A DNA stretch of 11,210 bases from Burkholderiales bacterium (lineage in GTDB: Bacteria; Pseudomonadota; Gammaproteobacteria; Burkholderiales; Burkholderiaceae_E). Both the position numbers and the translations under genes were made by a program. Location: positions 1 through 11,210 of the forward strand of contig JAIYAG010000307.1 in the NCBI GenBank assembly GCA_027489195.1, given 5' to 3'. The notes beneath the pieces were generated by a model, which was not told the DNA's origin, ran no database searches, and saw only the letters and a list, made by a program, of their open reading frames with translations. This document shows, one piece after another, positions 1 through 5,990 of the stretch; position 1 is the first letter of the stretch, and the number at the start of each line of letters is the position of its first letter.

Positions 1-884
1 ACCGGGTCGACGAGGTGGTGTTCGTCCATCCGAAGGACGTGCAGGACGGGCGCGTCGAGCTCGGTCCGCGCGACATCACCGCCGGCCTGCCCTATGTCGC
101 CGCGGTCCACCAGTCGTTCGCCCACCATGCGGCCGAGACCCTGCGCCGGACCGAGCACGTGGGCAACCAGGTGGTCGACCCGGACGCGCCCTCGACCGCG
201 CGCGTGATCTGGAACCACCATGGCGGCGCGGCCGCGTTCCGCTCGATGGACCCGTCGCTGATCGACGCGGTCGACCGGGCGAGCTCGGCGGGCCACTCGC
301 TCGACGAGGTGATGCAGCCGACCGGCTGGACGCTGCTCGGATTCGTCACCGATCCGCGCACCGGGCTCGGGCGCTTCCGCCGCTTCACGCGCTCGAACTA
401 CGCGCTGATGCTGTCGCTGACCGAGCAGGTCCGCGATCGCTCGGCCGACGAGCTGCTCGCGCTGCCCGACGTCGCCGAGCGCGTCGAGCTCTACACGCGG
501 CACTCGCCGTTCGCGGTCGACCAGCTGCTGCAGTGCTCGAGCCAGCACGGCAACGCGGTAGTGGTGGACCTGCGCGAGCAGGACAAGATCTGGGCGACCA
601 ACCGGTTCATGGTCTACGCGCTGTTCCCGCAGTGCAACCTGTCGATCCACCGGATGTGGGGCCGCCAGGGCGGCAACGCGGTCTTCGCGCTCGGGCGCTC
701 GATCTTCGAGCGCACCTGCGCGACCGACGTCGGCGCGCTGTGCCGGCGCTACGGCGGCGGCGGCGTGGCGGGCGCGGGCACCTGCCAGATCGGGCACGAC
801 CTCGCCGACCGCGTCTTCGGCGAACTGCTGGCCACCGTGCAGCGCGACGAGACCGAGCGCCGCCAGCGCGAAGCCCGCCGCTGA
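1..884 (+). CDS. DHH-family phosphoesterase paralogue with lost catalytic residues (5' end outside window)
   Basis: The reading frame is open from base 3 to the TGA at 882-884, giving 293 visible residues. Alignment with the next gene shows that about 27 N-terminal residues, including the expected DxDG motif, lie upstream of the window, so the GTG at 15 is not the real start. The protein matches its neighbour without gaps (188 of 288 residues, about 65%). It belongs to the DHH superfamily, whose active members are metal-dependent phosphoesterases acting on polyphosphate, short oligonucleotides or cyclic dinucleotides. Two hallmark positions are altered here. DHH reads AHH (Ala codon GCC at 120-122), and GGGGH reads GGGGV (Val codon at 765-767). 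HPKD and the Asp in AVD are kept. I infer a catalytically impaired pseudoenzyme, perhaps a partner of the intact copy. The frame is undamaged, so it is not an obvious pseudogene. Confidence 0.85.
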   Translation, partial: RVDEVVFVHPKDVQDGRVELGPRDITAGLPYVAAVHQSFAHHAAETLRRTEHVGNQVVDPDAPSTARVIWNHHGGAAAFRSMDPSLIDAVDRASSAGHSLDEVMQPTGWTLLGFVTDPRTGLGRFRRFTRSNYALMLSLTEQVRDRSADELLALPDVAERVELYTRHSPFAVDQLLQCSSQHGNAVVVDLREQDKIWATNRFMVYALFPQCNLSIHRMWGRQGGNAVFALGRSIFERTCATDVGALCRRYGGGGVAGAGTCQIGHDLADRVFGELLATVQRDETERRQREARR

Positions 885-988
885 CCCGACGCACCCGACC
901 GCCGCCCGCCCCCGACCGCCCGTCCGCCTGCCCGTTGCCGCTGCGGGCCCCGCGGCCAATCCTCGCGACTCACCCGGAGATTCGTTCC

Positions 989-1951
989 ATGTCGCAGCCC
1001 AGGTACCGTCTCGTCACCCGCTCGGATTTCGATGGCCTCGTCTGTGCGGTGCTCCTCAAGGAGCTCGACCTGATCGACGACATCCTGTTCGTCCATCCGA
1101 AGGACATGCAGGACGGCCGTGTGGACATCGGGCCGCGCGACATCACGACGAACCTGCCGTACGTGGCGGCGGCGCACCTGGCGTTCGACCACCACCGCTC
1201 GGAGATGCTGCGCAACACGGCGCACGTGGGCAACCACGTGATCGACCCGGACGCGCCGTCCGCGGCCCGCGTCGTCTGGAGCCACTTCGGCGGCGAGGCG
1301 GCGTTCCCGAGGGTCGACGCCTCGCTGATGCGGGCGGTCGACCAGGCCGACTCGGCGCAGTACTCGCTCGAGGAGGTGCTGCATCCGAAGGGCTGGACGC
1401 TGCTGAACTTCCTGATGGACGCGCGCACCGGGCTCGGGCGCTTCCGCGACTTCCGGATCTCCAACTACCAGCTGATGATGGCGCTGATCGACGCGTGCCG
1501 CACGCTGACGATCCAGGAGATCCTGCTGCTGCCCGACGTGCGCGAGCGCGTCGACCTGTACTTCCAGCACGAGCCCCGCGCGGTCGACCAGCTGCTGTCG
1601 GCGACGACGGTGCACGGCAACGTGGTGGTGGTGGACCTGCGCGAGCAGGACCCGATCTGGGCGACCAACCGGTTCATGGTCTATGCGCTGTATCCCCAGT
1701 GCAACCTGTCGATCCACCGGATGTGGGGCCTGAAGAAGCAGAACACCGTGTTCGCGATCGGCAAGTCGATCTTCGAGCGCACCTGCGCGACCGACGTCGG
1801 CGAACTCTGCCTGCGCTACGGCGGCGGCGGCCACCTCGCGGCGGGCACCTGCCAGATCGAGCACTCGATGGCCGACAAGGTCCTCGGAGAACTCATCGCC
1901 GAGGCGAACCGCGACGAGGCGCTGCGCCTGCAGAACACCCGCGGGGCCTGA
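989..1951 (+). CDS. DHH-family phosphoesterase (exopolyphosphatase-like)
   Basis: This 320-residue cytoplasmic protein carries the full DHH-superfamily signature: DFDG at residues 13-16, HPKD at 36-39, DHH at 67-69, the Asp of AVD at 118, and a C-terminal DHHA1-type glycine motif GGGGH at 278-282. In the family the Asp and His residues bind two Mn or Mg ions that hydrolyse phosphodiester or phosphoanhydride bonds, and the GGGH segment contacts substrate. Close relatives are usually annotated as exopolyphosphatase. The true substrate (polyphosphate, nanoRNA or a cyclic dinucleotide) cannot be decided here. The ATG at 989 is supported by GGAGA at 976-980, eight bases upstream. The frame is also open upstream, but the extension is arginine/proline-rich shadow sequence of the previous gene. 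It lies 104 nt after its degenerate paralogue in the same direction, so they may be co-transcribed. Its stop is one base from that of the convergent gene. Confidence 0.9.
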   Translation: MSQPRYRLVTRSDFDGLVCAVLLKELDLIDDILFVHPKDMQDGRVDIGPRDITTNLPYVAAAHLAFDHHRSEMLRNTAHVGNHVIDPDAPSAARVVWSHFGGEAAFPRVDASLMRAVDQADSAQYSLEEVLHPKGWTLLNFLMDARTGLGRFRDFRISNYQLMMALIDACRTLTIQEILLLPDVRERVDLYFQHEPRAVDQLLSATTVHGNVVVVDLREQDPIWATNRFMVYALYPQCNLSIHRMWGLKKQNTVFAIGKSIFERTCATDVGELCLRYGGGGHLAAGTCQIEHSMADKVLGELIAEANRDEALRLQNTRGA

Positions 1952-1952
1952 G

Positions 1953-2951
1953 CTAGCGCGCCAGGTACGACCCGGCGAGCGTCACCACCTCGCCGCCCGT
2001 CCCGAGCTTGAAGCGCGCGAGCCCCGCGCCGCGCGCCGTGTCCACGCCACCGAGGTCGAGCGTGCGCACGCCGCGCTCGCGCAGCTCGAGCATCGCGCGC
2101 CACAGCAGCAGGTTGTGGGCGCCGAGCTCGCGGCCGGCATCGCCGACCCAGCCGATCTGGTAGGTGGCGGCCTCGCCGTGGACCAGGAACATCATGCCGG
2201 CGGCCGCGTCGCGCCCGAGGTCGGCGCGCAGCGTGAGCACCGGCTCGGCGCGATCGGCCGCGGCCTTCGCCGATCGGGCGCCCCCGCCGGCCCCGCCCCC
2301 CGCACCACCCGCCACCGCCGCCTGCCAGGCCTCGACGAACCCGTCGGGCAGCGCGATGTAGCCGCGCCGCCTGCGCTGCGCCAGCTCGTGATCCAGCAGC
2401 CATCGGTACTGCGCGGGCTTGGACCCGACCCGCTCGACCTTCAGCGCCGAACGCTCGGCCGCAGCGAGCCGGTTGCGCCACTTGCCGTGCATCGCGGCGC
2501 GCAGGGCGTCGGGCTCGAGGGCGAGGTCGAGGCGCACCGTCGAGTGGCCGGTCATCACGCGGCGCAGCCGCGCGAAGCCGGTGCAGGCCGGGAGCGGTGC
2601 GTCGGGCGTGTAGAGCAGCGCGCGCGGCCAGCGCAGCGGCGCCGAGGCCCGGATCGCCTGCAGCGCCGCGGCCTGGCGCTCGGGGGGCGTGCCGGGCGCC
2701 CACACCGGGCCGTGCGAGCACAGCGCGACCGGCAGCAGCCCGCCGATGCGGCGCACCAGGAACTGCGCGGCGGCCACCGGCTCGCCGCCCTCACTGCCCT
2801 CACCGCCCTCGTGGACCCAGACGCGCAGGCACTCGGTGCCGAGCGCGCCCATCGCGTCGCCGTAGGCCCAGTCCTGCTGCAGCGCCGCCGCCGCGGTACG
2901 ATGCAGCCGCATCCACGCGTCGCGCTCGAGTCCGTTCCAGGTCGCCCGCAT
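1953..2951 (-). CDS. FemAB-like / GNAT-fold acyl- or aminoacyltransferase
   Basis: The 332-residue product resembles the FemA/FemB and BioF2-like acetyltransferase (Acetyltransf_6) group. Visible signs are GHSTVRLDL at 135-143, the basic helix KWRNRLAAAER at 157-167, TYQIGWVGD near 263-271, the HNLLLWRAMLELRERG helix at 279-294, and the terminal pattern LDLGGVD...GLARFKLGTGG at 298-320 followed by AGSYL. Family members transfer an amino acid or acyl group from a charged tRNA or CoA donor. In Gram-negative bacteria, which lack interpeptide bridges, the acceptor is mostly unknown. A Gly/Ala-rich run at 214-225 looks like a low-complexity loop insertion. The start at 2951 gives a compact N-terminus, but no strong Shine-Dalgarno precedes it. 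The frame stays open to 3287, so the start is the weak point; Met14 is an alternative. The gene converges on the DHH gene with a 1-nt gap and diverges from the small membrane gene at 3016. Confidence 0.8.
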   Translation of the reverse strand: MRATWNGLERDAWMRLHRTAAAALQQDWAYGDAMGALGTECLRVWVHEGGEGSEGGEPVAAAQFLVRRIGGLLPVALCSHGPVWAPGTPPERQAAALQAIRASAPLRWPRALLYTPDAPLPACTGFARLRRVMTGHSTVRLDLALEPDALRAAMHGKWRNRLAAAERSALKVERVGSKPAQYRWLLDHELAQRRRRGYIALPDGFVEAWQAAVAGGAGGGAGGGARSAKAAADRAEPVLTLRADLGRDAAAGMMFLVHGEAATYQIGWVGDAGRELGAHNLLLWRAMLELRERGVRTLDLGGVDTARGAGLARFKLGTGGEVVTLAGSYLAR

Positions 2952-3015
2952 GCGCCGAGTGTACCGCCCGGCACCGCGCCGGACGCGCCCGCCCCATCGA
3001 CCCGCGAGGCCCGAC

Positions 3016-3198
3016 GTGTTCCGCAAGCCCCCCGAGACCATCCTCGGCCACACGCTCCCCGAGCCGCGGCTCACTGCCGCCGGCGTGCTGACGATCGCCG
3101 CGTGGGCGACCGTGCCGGTGCTCGTCGTCGGCTCCGTGCTCGACCTGTTCGCGCAATGGGCCTTCGGGGTGTGCACCGGCCTGTGGTGCGCGTTCTGA
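3016..3198 (+). CDS. Small hydrophobic protein, one or two membrane segments
   Basis: This is a 60-residue protein I do not recognise. The N-terminus is polar (MFRKPPETILGH). Residues 20-44 are strongly hydrophobic and should form one membrane helix, and a shorter hydrophobic stretch at 45-60 carries two Cys and three Trp (AQWAFGVCTGLWCAF). The GTG at 3016 is chosen because GAGG at 3006-3009 lies six bases upstream and because the arginine/proline-rich sequence before it does not look like protein. The frame is open back to an ATG at 2950, which would overlap the divergent gene. Third codon positions are almost entirely G or C, as in its neighbours, which supports real coding. A GC hairpin lies 16 nt past the stop. 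It may be expressed separately from the acyl-CoA synthetase, which starts 109 nt downstream. No function can be assigned. Confidence 0.6.
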   Translation: MFRKPPETILGHTLPEPRLTAAGVLTIAAWATVPVLVVGSVLDLFAQWAFGVCTGLWCAF

Positions 3199-3214
3199 GC
3201 TGATCCGTCGCTCC

Positions 3215-3240
3215 GGCGGGCACCGGCTCCGGCACCCGCC
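3215..3240 (+). terminator. GC-rich hairpin after the small membrane gene
   Basis: GGCGGG at 3215-3220 pairs with CCCGCC at 3235-3240. A CA/CA internal loop separates this from an inner CCGG/CCGG pairing. It sits 16 nt after the stop of the 60-residue gene and before the acyl-CoA synthetase. There is no T-tract after it, so it is only a candidate terminator or processing hairpin. Confidence 0.3.
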
Positions 3241-3293
3241 GCGCCGGGCGCGAACGCCCCGGCACGCGTGCTATCTTCGCCGCACACGACGAC

Positions 3294-3300
3294 GAGGAGA
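3294..3300 (+). promoter_or_regulatory. Strong ribosome binding site for the acyl-CoA synthetase
   Basis: GAGGAGA at 3294-3300, with its GAGGAG core ending eight bases before the ATG at 3308, fixes this start. Confidence 0.7.
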
Positions 3301-3307
3301 CCGTGCC

Positions 3308-4888
3308 ATGTACGCTGGCCAGCACGCCCGCACGCACCCCGATCGGCCCGCCTTCATCATGGCGAGCACCGGTGCGCAGACGAGCTACGCGGAGTTCGAC
3401 GCCCGCACCAACCGTCTCGCGCACCTGCTGCGCGCACACGGCCTGGCGCGCCTCGACCACTACGCGATCTTCATGGAGAACAACGAGCGCTACCTCGAGT
3501 CCTGCGGGGCCGGCGAGCGCTCCGGGCTCTACTGCACCTGCGTCAACTCGTACCTGACGCCCGACGAGCTCGCCTACATCCTCGTCAACAGCGAGTCGAA
3601 GGTGCTGATCACCTCGCGCGGCAAGCTCGAGGTCGCGCTCCGGGCCATCGCGCAGTGCCCGCGGGTGACGCTGTGCCTGGTGGTCGGCGGCACCGACGGC
3701 CTCCCCGGCCTGCCCGCCGTGCCCGCGCACTGTCGGGTCGCCGACTACGCGGGCGCGATCGCGGCCTTCCCCGACACGCCGATCGCCGACGAGGCGCTCG
3801 GCACGCCGATGCTCTACTCGTCGGGCACCACCGGCCGGCCCAAGGGCATCCTGCGGCCGCTGCCCGAGAACCCGCCGTCCGAGCCGCTGCCGCTCTTCAG
3901 GTTCCTCGACAAGCTCTGGCACTACCGGCCCGACATGGTCTACCTGTCGCCCGCGCCGCTCTACCACTCCGCGCCGCAGGCCGCGGTGTCGCTGACGATC
4001 CGCAACGGCGGCACCGTGGTGATCATGGAGCACTTCGATCCGGAGCAGTACCTCGCGCTCGTCGAGCGCTACAAGGTGTCGCACACCCAGCTCGTGCCGA
4101 CGATGTTCAGCCGGATGCTCAAGCTGCCCGAGGCGGTGCGCACCCGCTACGACCTGTCCTCGCTCGAGATCGCCGTGCACGCGGCGGCGCCCTGCCCCGC
4201 GCAGGTCAAGGCGCAGATGATCGACTGGTGGGGCCCGATCATCCACGAGTACTACGGCGCGACCGAAGGCCTGGGCTTCACCGCCTGCGACTCGGCCGAG
4301 TGGCTGGCCCACCGCGGCACGGTCGGGCGCGTGCTGCTCGGCGACCTGCACGTGCTCGACGAGTCGATGCAGCCGGTGCCCAAGGGGCAGCCGGGCGAGC
4401 TGTGGTTCAAGACCGCCTCCCCCTTCGTCTACTTCAACGACCCGGAGCGCACGCAGCAGTCGCGCTCGGCCGACGGGACGATGAGCACCGTGGGCGACGT
4501 CGGCTACGTCGACGACGACGGCTTCCTGTACCTGACCGACCGCTCGACCTTCATGATCATCTCGGGCGGCGTGAACATCTATCCGCAGGAGTGCGAGAAC
4601 CTGCTGATCACGCATCCCTCGGTCGCCGACGCCGCGGTCTTCGGCGTGCCGAACGAGGACCTCGGCGAGGAGGTCAAGGCGGTGGTGCAGGTCATGCCCG
4701 GCGTGGCCGCCGGTCCGGCGCTCGAGGCCGAGCTGATCGCGTTCTGCCGCGCGCAGCTCGCCTCGATGAAGTGCCCGCGCTCGGTCGACTTCATCGACGC
4801 GATGCCGCGGCTGCCCACCGGCAAGCTCTACAAGAAGCCGCTGCGCGAGAAGTACTGGGCCGGGCACGGCGGCAGCCGGATCGTCTGA
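3308..4888 (+). CDS. AMP-forming acyl-CoA synthetase / fatty-acid-CoA ligase family
   Basis: This 526-residue ANL-superfamily enzyme activates a carboxylic acid with ATP to an acyl-adenylate and then forms the CoA thioester. The A3 phosphate-binding loop LYSSGTTGRPKG is at 169-180, YYGATEG (A5) at 315-321, GDVGYVDDDGFLYLTDR (A7/A8) at 396-412, the hinge and ISGGVNIYPQE at 418-428, and the A10 motif PRLPTGKLYKK at 500-510 with the catalytic Lys at 506. All core motifs are intact and the length is normal for cytosolic FadD-like ligases. Chain length and aromatic versus aliphatic preference cannot be read off. A GAGGAG site eight bases upstream supports the ATG at 3308. No beta-oxidation gene adjoins it. 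Its neighbours are two small membrane proteins, so whether it serves fatty-acid degradation or the acid-catabolic operon to the right is open. Confidence 0.93.
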   Translation: MYAGQHARTHPDRPAFIMASTGAQTSYAEFDARTNRLAHLLRAHGLARLDHYAIFMENNERYLESCGAGERSGLYCTCVNSYLTPDELAYILVNSESKVLITSRGKLEVALRAIAQCPRVTLCLVVGGTDGLPGLPAVPAHCRVADYAGAIAAFPDTPIADEALGTPMLYSSGTTGRPKGILRPLPENPPSEPLPLFRFLDKLWHYRPDMVYLSPAPLYHSAPQAAVSLTIRNGGTVVIMEHFDPEQYLALVERYKVSHTQLVPTMFSRMLKLPEAVRTRYDLSSLEIAVHAAAPCPAQVKAQMIDWWGPIIHEYYGATEGLGFTACDSAEWLAHRGTVGRVLLGDLHVLDESMQPVPKGQPGELWFKTASPFVYFNDPERTQQSRSADGTMSTVGDVGYVDDDGFLYLTDRSTFMIISGGVNIYPQECENLLITHPSVADAAVFGVPNEDLGEEVKAVVQVMPGVAAGPALEAELIAFCRAQLASMKCPRSVDFIDAMPRLPTGKLYKKPLREKYWAGHGGSRIV

Positions 4889-4914
4889 GGGGCCGCGCCG
4901 CCGCCAGCGGCCTC
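4889..4914 (+). terminator. Candidate hairpin terminator after the acyl-CoA synthetase
   Basis: GGCCGC at 4891-4896 pairs with GCGGCC at 4907-4912 around a 10-nt loop. A G-T and a G-C pair extend the stem outward. It begins directly at the stop codon of the synthetase. There is no U-tract, so activity is uncertain. Confidence 0.3.
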
Positions 4915-4998
4915 GACCCTGTCCGTCCATCGGCACGGGGCCCCCGCTGGCGTCCGCCCGGCCCTACCATCGGGACCGTGGGCGGATCGGCCGCCCTC

Positions 4999-5004
4999 GA
5001 GGAG
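4999..5004 (+). promoter_or_regulatory. Ribosome binding site that decides the start of the 123-residue membrane protein
   Basis: GAGGAG at 4999-5004 lies six bases before the ATG at 5011. The frame is open far upstream, so this site is the main argument for the chosen start. Confidence 0.7.
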
Positions 5005-5010
5005 TCGACG

Positions 5011-5382
5011 ATGATCCTGTCGGTAGCAGGCGTGTTGGTGCTGGCACTCGGACTGCTGTGCGGCGGCGTGATGGTCGCGGTGCCGCTCGGAATCGCGACG
5101 CTGTCGGCCGGGCCGGTGCTGTGGGTGCTCTTCCCGCTCTTCTGCGTCGGGGGCTTCGCACTGCTCGCCACCGGCGCACGGCCGGCCGCGCTGCGCACCC
5201 CCGTGTTCGCGGTCTCGATCGCACTGCTCGCGCTCGCGCTCGCCGCCGCGGCAGGCCTGGTCGCGACCGCCTCGGCGATGCGCGAGGCGACCGGCAGCAC
5301 GCTGCCGCTCTGGTACGTGCTCGGCGTCGCCGGGCTGCTCGGGACGCTCGGCGCGGCGACCACCGGGCGCGCCTCGAGCTGA
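5011..5382 (+). CDS. Four-helix inner-membrane protein, unknown function
   Basis: This 123-residue protein is nearly all hydrophobic. Four likely transmembrane segments lie at about residues 3-30, 35-55, 64-87 and 98-116. They are joined by short loops holding the only charged residues (R57, R62, R91, E92). No cleavable signal peptide, Cys pair motif or enzymatic motif is evident, and I do not recognise a family. The ATG at 5011 has an excellent GAGGAG site and follows the acyl-CoA synthetase by 122 nt in the same direction, with a hairpin between, so co-transcription is possible but not assured. It ends 28 nt from the convergent CBS-domain gene. G/C third positions match the neighbours, which supports real coding. 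Confidence 0.75.
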   Translation: MILSVAGVLVLALGLLCGGVMVAVPLGIATLSAGPVLWVLFPLFCVGGFALLATGARPAALRTPVFAVSIALLALALAAAAGLVATASAMREATGSTLPLWYVLGVAGLLGTLGAATTGRASS

Positions 5383-5387
5383 CCGAG

Positions 5388-5404
5388 GGCGCCTCACGGG
5401 CGCC
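5388..5404. terminator. Short hairpin between convergent genes
   Basis: GGCGCC at 5388-5393 and GGCGCC at 5399-5404 (each self-complementary) can form a 6-bp stem with a 5-nt loop. It fills the 28-nt gap between the convergent stops of the membrane protein and the CBS-domain gene, a natural place for a bidirectional terminator. No T-tracts flank it. Confidence 0.28.
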
Positions 5405-5410
5405 GGCAGC

Positions 5411-5857
5411 TCACTGGTACGGGACGCCGTGCCCCTTGATGTAGCTCTCGAGGTAGCCGATGTGGCGCGCCTGCTCGCGCATCGTCTCCTTGACGACGTC
5501 GCCGACCGAGATCATCCCGATGACGCGCGCGTCCTTCACCACCGGCAGGTGGCGGATGTTGCGGCCGGTCATCTCGACCATGCAGCGCTCGATCGGGTCG
5601 GAGGGCGCGACGGTGATCACGTCGCGGGTCATCACGTCGGCGACCGAGGTGTGCTTCGCGTCGCGCCCCGGCAGCAGCACCTTCAGCGCGCAGTCGCGCT
5701 CGGCGACGATGCCCACGAGCCGCCCCTCGTCGAGCACGACGACCGCGCGGATCTTGCGCTCGCGCATGATCTCCAGCGCCGTGAAGACGGTGTCCGTCGG
5801 GGTCACGTGATGCAGGGCGGGTTCTTTCTGGGCGAGCACTTCGTCGACCTTGGCCAT
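5411..5857 (-). CDS. Two-CBS-domain protein (HRP1-like stand-alone CBS pair)
   Basis: The 148-residue protein is essentially one Bateman module. CBS1 spans about residues 14-66, with the LVGIVAERDCALKV pattern at 47-60. CBS2 spans about 76-125, with VITVAPSDPIERCM at 80-93, RHLPVV at 102-107 and VIGMISVGDVVKE at 112-124. Such stand-alone pairs bind adenine nucleotides such as AMP, ATP or NADH and signal energy or redox state. The partner is unknown. The start chosen is the ATG at 5857, because GGATGG at 5867-5872 is nine bases upstream. The ATG at 5866 (MSRM...) would sit directly against that site, and an upstream extension to 5965 looks non-coding. It lies 133 nt downstream of the SDR gene on the same strand, with an inverted repeat in between, so it is probably a separate transcription unit. 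Confidence 0.88.
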   Translation of the reverse strand: MAKVDEVLAQKEPALHHVTPTDTVFTALEIMRERKIRAVVVLDEGRLVGIVAERDCALKVLLPGRDAKHTSVADVMTRDVITVAPSDPIERCMVEMTGRNIRHLPVVKDARVIGMISVGDVVKETMREQARHIGYLESYIKGHGVPYQ

Positions 5858-5887
5858 TCTCGACATCCATCCGGGTTGGGGCGCGCC

Positions 5888-5905
5888 TGCGGCATCGGTG
5901 CCGCA
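5888..5905 (-). repeat. Perfect 7-bp inverted repeat in the leader of the CBS-domain gene
   Basis: TGCGGCA at 5888-5894 and TGCCGCA at 5899-5905 are perfectly complementary around a 4-nt loop (TCGG on the plus strand, CCGA in the minus-strand RNA). It lies 31 nt before the CBS start and 86 nt after the SDR stop. It could be an operator, an RNA stem in the 5' leader, or a terminator for the catabolic operon. No T-run follows. Confidence 0.4.
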
Positions 5906-5990
5906 TCGCTGCCTGCAGGATGCCCGGCCCGGCTCCGGCGGCGACGACGATTCCGAGCGCGGCACTCGGGCATAGCGCAGACCGGATCCG

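Noticed and set aside
885..988. The C-rich gap between the two DHH genes as a Rho-dependent terminator
   Set aside because: A C-rich, G-poor stretch is present at 885-940. In DNA of this composition that is weak evidence, and the same-direction paralogues could equally be co-transcribed.
749..1864. A 371-codon minus-strand frame across both DHH genes
   Set aside because: It is the antisense of two clearly homologous plus-strand genes, with repeated Val/His/Arg/Gln composition and no motif.
1..1951. The tandem similarity as the trace of a mobile element or a sequence assembly duplication
   Set aside because: There are no transposase motifs, inverted terminal repeats or target duplications, and the copies differ at about 35% of residues, so this is an old gene duplication.
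2115..3203. A 362-codon plus-strand frame across the FemAB-like gene
   Set aside because: The composition is arginine/proline-rich with no recognisable motifs, and it runs through both the FemAB-like gene and the start of the small membrane gene. It is an antisense shadow.
3272..3277. TATCTT as a -10 box for the acyl-CoA synthetase
   Set aside because: The sequence 17 nt upstream has no resemblance to a -35 box, and a single weak hexamer is not enough to call a promoter.
3071..4936. A 621-codon open frame on the minus strand opposite the acyl-CoA synthetase
   Set aside because: It is His/Arg/Val/Ala-rich with no domain, and mirrors a gene whose motifs are all intact. Very high GC removes stop codons from antisense frames.
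4965..4970. TACCAT as a -10 box for the 123-residue membrane protein
   Set aside because: Only four of six bases match, and a C-rich run sits where the -35 box should be.
5858..5965. Upstream extension of the CBS-domain protein to 5965, or a start at 5866
   Set aside because: The extension is Pro/Ser/Arg-rich and crosses the inverted repeat. The ATG at 5866 abuts the GGATGG site with no spacing, whereas the ATG at 5857 is nine bases from it.
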